A stretch of DNA of 64,000 nucleotides from Toxorhynchites rutilus septentrionalis. Taxonomy: Eukaryota > Arthropoda > Insecta > Diptera > Culicidae. This document shows positions 35,783 through 46,729 of this stretch, piece after piece. Location of the stretch: positions 58,750,097 to 58,814,096 of the forward strand of contig NC_073746.1 in assembly GCF_029784135.1 (NCBI RefSeq), written 5' to 3'. Each line of letters opens with the position of its first letter. The stretch's first letter is position 1. The notes beneath the pieces are model-generated. The model ran no database searches and was not told where the DNA came from. It saw only the letters and a list, made by a program, of their open reading frames with translations. Both the position numbers and the translations under genes were made by a program.

Positions 35783-36320
35783 CTGCCTTGAACGGAACAA
35801 GAATTTTATGTCTCGCTTTCAGGAAGGCTAATGCACTCATTTCTGATTTGGAAGAACGAACTAATTATCAAATAAATTTAAAATTTTAACAGAACACGTT
35901 TACACCTTGTTAGCGAATACCTAATAACAATGAGATTTATGTTCTGCGAAAGTGCTGTAAATCAATATTTGCACTGATGTTTGATGTTTTAATGTATAAT
36001 CTTTCAGAAAAACACAAAAAACTTATTTATTGTTCCCAGTATTAAAAAAAAACAACATCAAGTTCAATTGTCCCATGATGATATTCTAGGCATAACTGTC
36101 TCACCATGAATTTTTAAGCCCGTAATCAAAATTGATCGATTAAAGCGAGGTGATCTTTTCACATTTTATTGAAAAACAGTTTACTGCTTCTAAAAAACCC
36201 TGTGTATTGGTAAACGGAAACGTTTAAAGCTTCTGGTAGACACATATGCTAGAAAGCTTTGATTGCGTTTTTCTCAGTTACTGATTTTGGAACATGGGGC
36301 AACTATGCGTAGAATGGCAG
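35783..36320 (-). mobile_element. CTGCCG-ended MITE, reversed copy, truncated
   Basis: Reverse complement of 41317-41845, including TTAAAGCTTCTGGTAGACA, ACATCAAGTTCAATTGTCCC and the end GCGTAGAATGGCAG at 36320 before TA. It is cut off at 35783 where the Helitron ends. Confidence 0.75.
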
Positions 36321-36936
36321 TAGTCGACAGATAAAATTGAAGCCAATGAGCTAGTCTTTTTTGAAAAAAATATTATACTTGCGAAAAAAAATGGATCATT
36401 GCATTACTTTGATATGTCGATAATTTGTCAAAAAAAAAGGTTGAAAAGATTTTTTTAACCATCGGTTAACTTCGAAAATTTATAACTTAAAAATGAAAAA
36501 AACCACATCTCTGATTTCTGGATATGTTATGTAAAAATTCTCAGCTTTCAAGAAAAATAAAAAAAATAAAGTGCCCTCTAGTCCAAAGTCATGAAAACAA
36601 CAAAAAACAAATACAACCAATAATTACGAAAACGAAATCCGAATTTTTGGCAAGCGTAGTATTTAGTAGACTTAATAGACTAATTTTTTTTTATTTAATT
36701 TGATATGACGATCATCTGAATCGGTCTAGTAGTTTAAAAGTTATGAATTTTCGAAAAAAGTCATTTTTGGAAAGAAGGAAAATTTTGATTTTTTGGACCA
36801 CCCTAAAATGGAAATGGGCACCCTAATAAAAAAATTAAAAAATACGAGAGTAATATTTTGCCATAAAGAACAAATATACCACTTTTCACGAAAATCTGAG
36901 AAACCCTATATCGGTTTGGCATGGAATGTCTGTATA

Positions 36937-37558
36937 CAGGTCTGACTCGATTATACACAGTTTGGATTTTTTTTATAATTTGTAGAGTGGTTAGAGAGCT
37001 TTAGTTTAATTGATAGAAACAATCTAGCTTAATATAAATTATTAGGATAAATATAATAATAACACATTAAAAACTATTAACTTTTGAGTTTTTCACTTCC
37101 AAAATGTTATTAAAAACCACTAATTTAATTCTTCTGTTATTAAATCCTGTACTAAATTTTCTCATATTTCAAATGATAGCAATAGAGTCGTCTTCCGTAG
37201 CATACTTTTTACTGTAGAGCCAGTTTGAGGCAACAGTGTCCGAAGCAAAAAAAAAAAATCTGTAGTCCTGTCATTGTTGAAATTCGAACATATGTGTAGG
37301 AGGATTTTTTACATCAAATATCGTCTATCACTTCCTGAGGGAATCTGGATAAATTAATTTTTTTCTTGTGAGAAAGGTGTTTTCTGACTTTAAGGGGAAG
37401 GATCAAAAATCAAATTCCTCTTTTATTTTTAAAAAACGAAAAATACATGCAAAAAAAATGAATAAAAAGATATGTTTTTTTTTGACTCGATTATATAGAG
37501 AATTCGATTATATACAGTGAAAAGAAATCAAAAACTGTATATAATCGAGTCCGTCTTG
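36937..37558 (+). mobile_element. CAGGTCGG-family MITE, copy B
   Basis: Left end CAGGTCTGACTCGATTATAC at 36937 after TA; right end in reverse CAAGACGGACTCGATTATAT, ending 37558 before TG. Relative to copies A and C it lacks part of the left interior but keeps both ends. Confidence 0.8.
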
Positions 37559-37969
37559 TGATAAGAATTATATAATCGAACCAAATAACATCAAAATTTG
37601 AAAACAATTTTCAATTCTTCTTCTGCTGATATGCTTTCCTCATTTGTTTGAATAATCAGTCCAATTCATGCATGCAAAATGCAAAGGAATTCTGAATATA
37701 GATTTTTCTGTAAATGACTGTAGTATTGTAGGTTTTGAGGAAATAATATTAACGATCAATATATCTAGCGATACATTGGCTTTTCCACTTCTGGAAGAAT
37801 TTATACCATGCTTATCCATTTTTCCACATTCCTCAACATCTTCAACAAAACCGAAACGTTGATCAACAGATACCTGCAGATACCTAAAACCACCGTTCCT
37901 GTGGATCTGGCGACACCTGGTTACGTAAACCGTGGGACCTAAACAATTTGACCATAAGAACCTTTAATA

Positions 37970-38895
37970 GATAGCATTTCGGTTTGCGACTCGCTTCAAA
38001 AACGTAACGAAAATGCCGTTTTGAAGCAAATCGTGACGGGAGATGAGGGCGATTACATCAGTGTTGAGTGGTTGAAAACTTGGGGTAAGAGGAATAATTG
38101 GATAACCCCAAAGTTGATCTTCACCCGAAGAAATTCATACCATGTGTCTGGTGGGATTGGGAAGGAATTATGTATTATAAGCTTTTACTAAGCAACCAGA
38201 TAGACGGCGCCAGTGGTTGTGTGGTTAGCGTAACAGCCTCACAATCCGATCGGCCTGGGTTCAATCCCAGCTGGCGTCGTTGGTATTTTCTGAGGCGAAA
38301 AATCTCTGGTTACGTCTTCCTTCGGAAGGGAAGTAAAAGAAGTTGGCCCGGCTCATGAGTTGTTGAGTCTGATAGGTAGGAACAGGTGGAGTCGCCTCCC
38401 TGATGTCGGTGATTGGCACTGAAGTAGCGGAACTAGGCCGACGAAAAATAAGCGAAGATAAAAAAAAAGCAACCAGTCGATACATTCCTTCAAGTACTGC
38501 TTGTAATTGGACAACTTAAAGGCAGCAATCCAGAACCAAAATCCATAATTAGCCGATGTGATAGGCGTCCTGTTCCAGCAGGGGAAACGGTAAACTTCAT
38601 GTCTTTTAAACCACTCTACAAATTATTTTGGAGTCTGGCAAGGAAGTGCAATCCCTCCCATCTGAATTTACCGGATATTGCACCTTCAGATTATTTTAGG
38701 TTTAGGTTCAGGTTCAGGTCCCTGCGAAATTATCTTAAGGCCAAAAATTTCGACTCTATGGACAGAATAGAAAATACCGTGAAATGTTTTCGATGTGAAA
38801 GTAAACATATTCTGTGAGGATAGATTTATTTAGTTTCGTGAAAGATGGCAAGTGATTGTGGAAAAAAATGTGTATTCAGCTGTCTATAAAAATGA
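37970..38895 (+). pseudogene. mariner transposase fossil, split by a SINE
   Basis: Frame-corrected translation gives VLKQIVTGDEGDYI (first catalytic Asp), DLHPKKFIPCVWWDWEGIMYYKLL, then the SINE at 38200-38466. After it come a CSSRG for the usual HQDN region, the degraded end of the catalytic domain with APSDYFRFRF (third Asp region), LRNYLKAKNFDS, and RWQVIVEKN-type C-terminal residues. This is the layout of a DD34D mariner. It has many stops and the N-terminus is missing. Confidence 0.75.
38200..38466 (+). mobile_element. tRNA-derived SINE with 10-bp target duplication
   Basis: AAGCAACCAG occurs at 38190-38199 and 38467-38476. The head (38206-38280) has GTGGTTGTGTGGTTAGCG (A box), a CCTCACAA loop reading as a CAC (Val-like) anticodon, and GGGTTCAATCCC (B box), with pairing GGCGCCAG/CTGGCGTC ends. 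A body of about 180 bp and an A-rich tail follow. It interrupts the mariner fossil. Confidence 0.85.
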
Positions 38896-39014
38896 TGCTT
38901 TTGTTTTCCCAAAAATCGTCACGAACTCATTATGACCTATCCTGATTTCTTCCTGATTTTTATTCTCACTTATCCTGATTTTGAAAAATTATAGTTGGCA
39001 ACCCTGGGTGTGTG

Positions 39015-39975
39015 ACTTGAAATTTTTTGGTCGTTTTCGATGAAGAAAACGCATAATTTTCTAAAGAATGCTTGAATGTTTCTCCGTGATACAATCCATT
39101 CGCTCTAAAATTTACACTACCAATCTTCTACATCAAATTCACAAATCATCCAGTGTCTAATGCGGTCCTTAGGCAGAGTAAAAAAAAACATGATATCAGT
39201 CACGTGACCGCCCATGTGTCAGCGCAATTCGCGAAATTCAGCATGACAACCTTGTCGTTATATAGCACTTGCAACTTACACCAGCGTTCCCATCGACCCA
39301 TTTTTCCGGTCGCACTTATCGTGTGAAACAATTGAGCAATAAATTCGATTCGTTCCGATCATCCTCGGGGAATTCGACACTTTAACGCCGCCAATCCGTC
39401 GAGAGGGAGACTCACTCGTGGTCCTGCTAAGGGCGATACGACCGGTGTGTGTGTGCCGGTTTGGGTGGGTGTGAAATTGTCGCATCATCGACGGGAGACG
39501 CTTGCATGGTGGCAAGTGCCACCTTCTCACTTGTCTCCGGATGGGATATCCATTGCAGTGGGAGGGCGCGCAATTTGTCTGGCCACGTGGCATCCCGTTT
39601 GCCGAGCTAATTTCCCGAACAGCGCTACTGATTTGAAAGTAATTGCCGGGGCGGGTTTCCATTTCTCTAGCCATTAATCCACATACTGCTCGCCGGGAGA
39701 ACTTCTCTTCCCGGAAGCAGATGAGGACAAGTGAAAAAAAAAATGAATGCCGTGTGGATGTCAGGAGAGTGTTTCTGCAAACTACCAACAACGATGTGTC
39801 GTTGAAACAAAGGTAACATCGTTATTGACAGAGCACGGCGTTAGAAGTCAAGCATACGGAGATTCATGTAGGTGATTTCCCGTCAGGTGCACAACGACCA
39901 CTCTAGGTAGTGTGAAATTACAGGTCAGAGTGACCGTTTCGTAGCGATCGAATCAAATAATTCAATTAATAAAAT
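39015..39975. other. GC-richer island
   Basis: Element-poor sequence with a 171-codon minus-strand frame (39791-39276) that lacks any recognisable domain and overlaps plus-strand frames. Probably host non-coding sequence. Confidence 0.45.
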
Positions 39976-41314
39976 TTTATCACCATGAAAGCATTCCCGA
40001 GTTGCGTACGCTACCGTCTGGGTATGGGGATTGGAGTGCTCAGACCTCCAAAATGGCACATCATCACTGCGTTCCAGTCAGCTAGTGTACACCGTGATCC
40101 ACCGGGGTTGAAATTGAATCCAGTCGAGAATTTGTTTATTTTTCTGATGGAGATTCAAACTACTTGCGCCAATTATCACACCGAATGAATGTCGGACGTC
40201 GTGAATTCCATCAAGATCTATAGAGGGATGACCGTCAGAGAAGGGCTTTTCTGTAGACGAGAATCATCGCCATCGGTATAATGAAATGCTTGATAGTACA
40301 GGATTATCCAGGTCTTCCGAAAATGAAACAAAATATTGTTTTCTTGTTGTTGTCTGAACAATGCGAACACTCGAAAATCAAAGTTCACCACGGGATGGCT
40401 TGCACGTCTAAATTCTCTGGAAGTCTTTTTGCAATCTATTTCGAATAAATATTGTTATTAAAATTCCAACTGAGGACTGTTTTCCTAATGTAAAATCAAG
40501 TAAGTTGGTTATGGCCAGGGTAGAGTCATATTTTTTTGTAAAAAAAAATAACAGGCTTTACACGTTGTTCAGTTTTGAGACGATTGATCTTGCCGAAATA
40601 AAAACCCGAAATGACCTAGCACAAGTTGTATAACATTCAAATTTGATAACTGGTGAAAATATAGAGCATCATTTCCCGATCTACATCGTTTGTACAGTAA
40701 AATGTGCCGCTGCCGCTTCTGCTGCTGCTACCGCTACATGCTAAAACGATGGTCTTTGCATATGAGCTCTGCTTCGTGGTTGGAAAATAAATGTATTTTC
40801 GGAAAGAAACCGCGATTTTTTTTTCGATTCGACTGACGATTAAATCACATGGGAAGCGACCTACAATAAAATTTTTAGCTTGTATTCGAATCATATTCCG
40901 TTGTTACTCTGGTTGCTTCTTTTGGTCGAAACCATTCGAGAAGCACAAATGGTGATAAATAAAATGCTATTCATTGTGATAGACGGGTAAAAATATTTCC
41001 CATCAATGGATCCAAACATCTTTGCGATCTACTAAGCAATCCTCGAGTTATAAGCGATCGAAATCTTTCATTTTTTCCTACTTGTTCAGTGCCTGGATTT
41101 TCATTTTACCCCCTATATCTTCAAAAAATGTAACGTTGGGAGAAATGTATAATGCTCAACGATGGCTATGATGAAAAATAAATACATTATTTTGAAGGTA
41201 AAGATTTATGTTTCAATTTATTTTTCACCCAATGTTGCTATTTGTTTTTGTTCGTTTTCTACAAGTGTGTGTGCATTACTTATTAGTCCACCCTCGTATT
41301 TTTTAACACGCCTA
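39976..41314. other. Mixed spacer, possible faint Tc1-like remnant near 40080-40270
   Basis: A translation near 40100 (LNPVENLFIFL) faintly resembles the Tc1 C-terminal LNPIENLW region, but with no second motif. A short GCT/GCC repeat sits at 40705-40735. Otherwise nothing is recognised. Confidence 0.25.
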
Positions 41315-41934
41315 TACTGCCGTTCTACGCATAGTTATCTCATGTTCTAAAATCAGCCATTGAGAAACGCATTCATAGTTTTCTAGCATGTTTGTCCACC
41401 AGAAGCTTTAAACATTTCTGTTTAGCAACACACTGGGTTTTTTTATAAGCAGAAAACTATTGTTCAATGAAATGTGAACAATAGTCCCCTCATTTGAATC
41501 AATCCATCTTGGTTACGGGCTTAAACATTCATGGTGGGACAGTTATGCCTTGAATATCAACATGGGACAATTGAACTTGATGTTGTTTCTTGAAATACTG
41601 GTAACCAACAATAAGTTTTTTTTGTGTTTTTCCGAAAGATTATGCATAAAACATCTTTTTATGAAGAAGGGAGCGATCTGCAACACCTTTGCAGGATATA
41701 AATCTCATTGTTATTAGGCATCCGCTAACAAGATGTGCACGCGTTCTGTTAAACTTTTTTTTATTTGCTTGAGAATTCGGTCTTCCAAACCATAAATGAA
41801 TACATTAACCCTGCTGAAAGCGTAACATAAAATTATTGTACTTGAACCGATTTATTTGATATGGATCTACATAAAATACATGGTGAGACAGTTATGACAG
41901 TTATGTTGATATTCTAACATGGGACAGTTGAGCT

Positions 41935-44427
41935 AGCACTAGCAGCACCTTTCGAAGGGACGGCCGCGAATCCATCATCGATGTAACTTTCTGCAGTCCA
42001 TCACTGGCGGCTAATACGAAGTGGAGAGTGTCGGAGGGATACACACACAGCGACCACCAGGCAATCCTGTATAGTGTCGGCCAACGGAATCCCGCAGCGG
42101 TACGGAATACAAAAACCTTTGAGCGGAAGTGGAGGACAAAGGTTTTTGACAAGGAGCTTTTCGTCGAAGCACTACGCATAGACAGCAGAACTCTTAATCT
42201 GAGCGCCGACGGGCTGACAGGAACATTGGTGAGGGCATGCGATACAGCGATGCCGAGAAGACTGAACCCGACGAATGAACGACGTCCAGCCTACTGGTGG
42301 AACGAGACACTCAGCATCCTCCGCGCTAACTGTCTACGAGCCAGAAAAAGAGTCCAGCGGGCACGAACCGATGTAGAGAGAGAGGAGCACCGCGCGTCTT
42401 TCCGAGCGACCAGAGCCGCCTTGAAACGAGAGATACGTAGGAGCAAATCGAACTGCTATAGGGAGCTGTGTCGAGACGTCGACGCAAATCCTTGGGGTGA
42501 AGCATATCGAATCGTGATGGCGAAATTCCGTAGTTCAACGACTCCCATGGAATTATGTCCGGAAAAACTCGAGGTCATTGTGAATGGACTCTTTCCGCAG
42601 CACGACCAACCGACGTGGCCACCCACACTGTACGGTGAGGACGAAGCAGAGAACGCACAAGTCACCAACGAAGAACTCATCGCGGTGGCAAAAGGTCTAA
42701 AGTTGAAAAAAGCACCCGGCCCCGACGGAATCCCCAATGTGGCCCTGAAATCGGCGATCCTTGCTTTCCCCGACATGTTCAGGGTGGTGCTGCAGAAATG
42801 CCTGGATGACGGTCTCTTCCCTGCGGAATGGAAGATACAAAAGTTGGTGCTGCTCCCGAAACCAGGAAAGCCACCTGGAGATCCAGCGTCGTATAGGCCT
42901 ATTTGTTTGTTGGATACTTTGGGAAAGCTCTTGGAAAGGGTTATTCTCAACAGACTGGTGAAATGCACGGAGGATGACCACGGATTGTCGAAAATGCAGT
43001 TCGGGTTCCGGAAAGGAAAGTCGACAGTGGACGCTATTCGGACAGTTATCGAGAAAGCTCAGGTCTCGCTTAAACAAAAACGAAGAGGCGACCGTTACTG
43101 CGCGGTGATTTTGATTGACGTGAAGAACGCCTTCAATAGTGCCAGCTGGGAGGCCATCGCCGAGGCGCTACACAGATTGAAGGTCCCTAGCTACCTGTAC
43201 AGGATACTGAGGAGTTATTTCCAGAATCGGATCCTGGTATACAACACAGACAGGGGACAGATAGTGAAGAATATCTCGGCGGGAGTTCCACAAGGCTCCA
43301 TCCTAGGTCCTACGCTTTGGAACACGATGTACGACGGTGTTCTAAGGCTGAAGCTACCCAGAGGTGTGGAGATCGTGGGCTTCGCGGACGACATCGTAAC
43401 AACGGTAATCGGCGAGACGCTTCAGGAGGTGGAAATGTTGGCGACTGAGGCTGTAGACATGATCGGTAGTTGGATGGACAGCGTAAAGCTCCAGATGGCA
43501 CATCACAAAACCGAGGTGCTGTTAGTGAGCAATTGTAAGGCAGTGCTGCGGGCAGAGGTATCGGTCGGAGGACATACCATCGTTTCGAAGCGGGCGGTGA
43601 AGTACCTCGGAGTCATGATCGACGACCGGCTGAACTTCAACCAGCACGTCGACTATGCATGTGGGAAGGCGTCAAAGGCCATCAACGTGGTGGCGAGGAT
43701 CATGCCAAATAGCTTTGGCCCAAGCAGCAGCAAGAGGCGTCTCTTGGCAAGTGTATCTTCGTCCATACTGAGGTATGGTGGCCCTGCCTGGTTGGCGGCT
43801 CTGGAAACCCACCGAAATCGGAGGAAGCTGAACAGCACATTCCGACTCATGGCCATGCGAGTCGTAAGTGCTTATAGGACCATTTCGACAGAAGCTGTGT
43901 GTGTAATCGCCGGAATGATTCCCATCTGCATCACTCTGGCGGAAGATAGCGAGTGCTACAAGCGACGGGAAAGCAGAGGTATCCGGAAATTGATGAGAGC
44001 GGAGTCGTTGGACAAATGGCAGTATGAATGGGATACGGCAGAAAATGGTAGATGGACGTACAGGCTGATACCGGTACTTTCGACCTGGTTGAACAGGAAA
44101 CACGGTGAAGTTAACTTTTACTTGACGCAGTTTCTGTCTGGGCATGGCTGTTTCAGGCAATATCTACACCGGTTCGGGCACGCAGTTTCACCCCTCTGTC
44201 CGGAGTGTGGAGATATGGAGGAAACACCGGAGCACGTCGTTTTTGTCTGTCCCAGGTTCATCGAAAGGCGCGAGGGGCTGCCTGCACTTCATGTCGAGAA
44301 TATTGTGGAGGAGATGTGTCGCGACGAGATGATCTGGAATGCCGTGAGCAGTGCAATCACACAAATCATGTCGGAGCTGCAGCGAAGGTGGAGGGCTGAC
44401 CAAAGTGCTGACAACGTCCGACGGTGA
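41935..44427 (+). CDS. R1-clade ORF2 fragment: endonuclease end, reverse transcriptase, zinc finger
   Basis: The frame is open from the insertion junction to TGA at 44425. The first 40 residues are the end of an AP-like endonuclease, with the SDHQAIL motif at about 42049. Reverse transcriptase follows: KKAPGPDGIP (about 42705), VILIDVKNAFNSASW with catalytic Asp at 43117, GVPQGSILGPTLWN (about 43285), and the FADD box at 43381-43392 with the paired Asp. A thumb-like region follows (HHKTEVLLVS; VKYLGVMIDD). Near the C-terminus is a Cys2-His-Cys finger, C-x2-C-x8-H-x4-C (44197-44250), usual in R1-type elements. The product copies its own RNA onto nicked chromosomal DNA. There are no internal stops in 830 codons. 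There is no promoter or natural start (an internal GTG at 42028 is not a meaningful start), so it is a dead-on-arrival copy. Several antisense frames across it are shadows. Confidence 0.9.
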   Translation, partial: STSSTFRRDGRESIIDVTFCSPSLAANTKWRVSEGYTHSDHQAILYSVGQRNPAAVRNTKTFERKWRTKVFDKELFVEALRIDSRTLNLSADGLTGTLVRACDTAMPRRLNPTNERRPAYWWNETLSILRANCLRARKRVQRARTDVEREEHRASFRATRAALKREIRRSKSNCYRELCRDVDANPWGEAYRIVMAKFRSSTTPMELCPEKLEVIVNGLFPQHDQPTWPPTLYGEDEAENAQVTNEELIAVAKGLKLKKAPGPDGIPNVALKSAILAFPDMFRVVLQKCLDDGLFPAEWKIQKLVLLPKPGKPPGDPASYRPICLLDTLGKLLERVILNRLVKCTEDDHGLSKMQFGFRKGKSTVDAIRTVIEKAQVSLKQKRRGDRYCAVILIDVKNAFNSASWEAIAEALHRLKVPSYLYRILRSYFQNRILVYNTDRGQIVKNISAGVPQGSILGPTLWNTMYDGVLRLKLPRGVEIVGFADDIVTTVIGETLQEVEMLATEAVDMIGSWMDSVKLQMAHHKTEVLLVSNCKAVLRAEVSVGGHTIVSKRAVKYLGVMIDDRLNFNQHVDYACGKASKAINVVARIMPNSFGPSSSKRRLLASVSSSILRYGGPAWLAALETHRNRRKLNSTFRLMAMRVVSAYRTISTEAVCVIAGMIPICITLAEDSECYKRRESRGIRKLMRAESLDKWQYEWDTAENGRWTYRLIPVLSTWLNRKHGEVNFYLTQFLSGHGCFRQYLHRFGHAVSPLCPECGDMEETPEHVVFVCPRFIERREGLPALHVENIVEEMCRDEMIWNAVSSAITQIMSELQRRWRADQSADNVRR

Positions 44428-45252
44428 AAGGTGAACAACGGCGACGGCTGTTGCAAGAGATGGTACCTCACGAGAGTAGCTGTGACGGGGTGCGCGTTGT
44501 GTTGGAGGGCACCACCTAATCGGCTCTCCGCTGGGAAGAGAAATCCTGCGAGGGTGACTGTGACGGGGCGCGCGTCAAGTTGGAGGGCGCTTCCTAATCG
44601 GTGCACGTCTCGACAGGTAAACGGATACTGCCGCGGAGAACAGCAAAAGGCCTACCTGACAACGCCTGATCGTGGCCTGGATGGAGGAACACCGCGAACA
44701 TTTCGAAGGAACGAGCATCAAGGATGAAGCCACGATCAAAATGGTGAATACCCCACGAGAGTAGCTGTGACGGAGTGCGCGTCAGGTTGGAGGGCACTGC
44801 CTAATCGGCGCTCCGTTGGGAAGAGAAATCCTGCGAGGGTGACTGTGAAGGGCGCGCGTCAAGTTGGAGGGCGCTTCCTAATCGGTTCACGTCTCGACAG
44901 GTGAGAAACCCCGCGAGGGTGGCTGTGACGGGTTGCGCGTCAAGTTGGAGGGCAATTCCTAATCGGTACACGTCTCGACGGATAAATTCAAAATGCCTGC
45001 GAAGAGGACATCAGCGCAGTGGAATTAATAACGAATGGAAAGAAAAAAAATATTGAGAAAAAGGGAAGGACAACGCTAGTTTGCGTTGAAAACTCGAGAA
45101 GTGCATGAGCACAGCCGCCCCCTGAAGTAGTCGCCTAGATGTGGTCCCAGGGGGAATAAGGCAACGAGTAGAGGGCTTGGTTTTTGTGGGTGCGATCCCC
45201 ACTCGACGTCTGGGTTAACCCTTCCCAGGTAAGGCTGGTAGAGCGTTCCTCA

Positions 45253-45259
<7 letters not shown>
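44428..45259 (+). repeat. 3' UTR of the R1-clade element with five imperfect repeats
   Basis: A unit with GTGACGGGGCGCGCGTCAAG, TTGGAGGGC and CCTAATCGG recurs starting near 44477, 44553, 44761, 44838 and 44919. Spacing is about 76-81 bp within pairs. Such repeats may be recognised by the element's reverse transcriptase, which is an inference. The last 260 bp before the poly(A) are not repeated. Confidence 0.8.
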
Positions 45260-45288
<29 letters not shown>

Positions 45289-45441
45289 CAGTTGAGCTTG
45301 ATGTTGTTTTTTTTTAAAAACTGGGAACAAACTAAAACTTTTTTGTGTTTTCCGGAAGATTAGGCATAAAAAACATGGTTTTTTGAAGAAAAGTGAAAAT
45401 TGTCAAAATGTAACATGGGACAACTATGTGTAGAACGGCAG

Positions 45442-46064
45442 CATACTCGTGCGAAAAATCTAAACTCGTGAACTCACAAACTGTGCGCGTCTCTGTAATA
45501 TTGCTATTGTTTATTTTTAGGCGTTATTGTTATTTATTCAAAAAAAAAAAAAAGATATAATTGAATAAAAAAAAATTTCTTTAACTTCATTCAATTTTAA
45601 TTCATTCTCGGTGTTGTCAGACCTATGCGCGAGTATAGGAAGGTTAAAGCCGATCAGCGTCTCAGAAATCTAGCAACTGCAGGGAATGAAATCATCCAGC
45701 TTTGTATCGTTTGCCTCGTATTGCATTTTATTGATTCATAAAATAAAACTTGTTCTCTACATGAATTTCGGAAGTATTGAATTATATCAAATGTTTGACC
45801 CAAAACCAAACATCAAAACAATTCGAAATCGAACGGGTTGCAAACTCGTTAGATTTTCGTACGAGTTTGGTCGAATAGAGTGGATCGAAAGTGTCAGAAT
45901 GCTAGATTGGTTACTGTAGTGTATTGCCTACCTTGTATCAACAAGCCATTGCAACATACCTCTTGACTCACACCTTGTACTGCTCCACATTCTCATTTAC
46001 CGATGCATACCTTCTGTATTCATATACATTGATGGATGGACTACGGGCTGTCATTTAGGCTACA
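45442..46064. other. Spacer, nothing recognised
   Basis: No element boundary or domain is visible. A run of A lies at 45540-45553. Confidence 0.5.
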
Positions 46065-46250
46065 GGCTGATTTAGACGATGCCAGTCAGCGCTCCAGTTG
46101 AAGTATCCAGTGAATAGAGAACAGACACTCTGTTCAAGTTAGAGGCCAATTACTTGTTCGATACTGGTACAAGTAACTTGGACAGAGTGTCTGTTCTCTG
46201 TTCACTGGATACCTCAACAAGAGCGCTGACTGGCATCGTCTAAATCAGCC
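46065..46250. mobile_element. 186-bp near-palindromic MITE
   Basis: The arms (starting GGCTGATTTAGACGATGCCA) are about 80 bp and differ at only a few positions; the unpaired centre is under 20 bp. No clear target duplication. The transcript would form a long hairpin. Confidence 0.75.
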
Positions 46251-46729
46251 TTACCAGTGTCGCGGAGAACGGACACGAATCTTACAGTTACTGTCAAAAA
46301 TTCTGATTCGATCGGATTCTAGAATAGAGTAGTGCGGGGCAAGGATGCGCACGGGGCAAAAATGCGCATTGGCTTTTTTGAAGCAAACGAGCATAAGATT
46401 CTACAACAGTGTATTCGTTTCATACATTATTATTACACACATTATTACATTATTTCATGAAAGTTTTTGGAGATGACGATTTACTTACCTAAAATAACTG
46501 GAAAGTTCGAAACCACACTGTCAAGGAAATCTTTATTCTATAGTAGATGATAGTGCTTATTCGTTTTATGAAAAAGTTCAAGAGCTTTTTTGAAAATTCG
46601 ATTATTTCAAAAATTGCTTGTGGGGCAAAGGTGCGCAGTGGCTGTGGGGTAAAGGTTCGCACTAGCGTTTTGCTCTAAAAAAATTTATAAAATGTTTTCA
46701 ACAAAATTTTTAACGGGACCCACAGGAAG

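Larger units (their letters stand above)
34183..36932. mobile_element. CCATTCC-ended palindromic MITE split by insertions
   Basis: Left end CAGCCATTCCATGTAAAACC at 34183 after TA; right end in reverse CAGACATTCCATGCCAAACC, ending 36932 before TA. The arms (34183-34620 and about 36340-36932) pair over several hundred bases. The middle, 34690-36320, is foreign: minisatellite, a Helitron and a reversed CTGCCG MITE fragment. Confidence 0.7.
33670..39006. mobile_element. Candidate hAT-type element, 5.3 kb, filled with nested insertions
   Basis: The left end TAGAGATGCCAACCT and the reverse complement of the right end CAGGGTTGCCAACTA match at 9 of the first 13 positions and share TGCCAAC. Both are bordered by the same 8-mer GGTGTGTG (33662-33669 and 39007-39014), the target duplication length of hAT transposons. 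Both subterminal regions are rich in TCCTGATTTT (33683-33800 and 38938-38985). Everything between appears to be later insertions: a CCATTCC palindrome, minisatellite, Helitron, two MITEs, and a mariner fossil with a SINE. No hAT transposase is visible, so it was probably a short non-autonomous element. Confidence 0.6.
41935..45287 (+). mobile_element. R1-clade non-LTR retrotransposon, 5'-truncated
   Basis: The insertion is bounded by an 11-bp target duplication ACAGTTGAGCT (41924-41934 and 45288-45298) and ends in a run of 29 A starting at 45260. The 5' end is cut within the endonuclease domain, so ORF1 and most of the endonuclease are missing; 5' truncation is typical of target-primed reverse transcription. 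The reading frame is still open across the whole remaining ORF2, which points to recent insertion. The clade call rests on the RT motifs and the C-terminal zinc finger. Confidence 0.9.
41317..45441. mobile_element. CTGCCG-ended MITE split by a retrotransposon
   Basis: Left end CTGCCGTTCTACGCATAGTT after TA; right end in reverse CTGCCGTTCTACACATAGTT at 45441, followed by CA. Both continue to (C/T)ATGTT. Without the R1-clade insertion and its duplication the element is about 0.76 kb. A reversed truncated copy lies at 35783-36320. An internal partial direct repeat (ACATGGGACAATTGAACTTG at 41561 and at the insertion site) is present. Confidence 0.75.

Noticed and set aside
38695..38725. TTAGGTTCAGGTTCAGG resembling a telomere-like repeat
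   Set aside because: Only about three degenerate units, lying within the mariner fossil.
39276..39791. 171-codon minus-strand frame
   Set aside because: Same reasoning: stop-poor GC-richer sequence, no recognisable protein family.
40020..40300. Faint Tc1-like LNPVENL stretch
   Set aside because: One short motif only, no catalytic Asp or flanking repeats; could be chance.
42456..44160. Several minus-strand frames of 70-170 codons
   Set aside because: Shadows of the GC-rich R1-clade ORF2 on the other strand; no motifs of their own.
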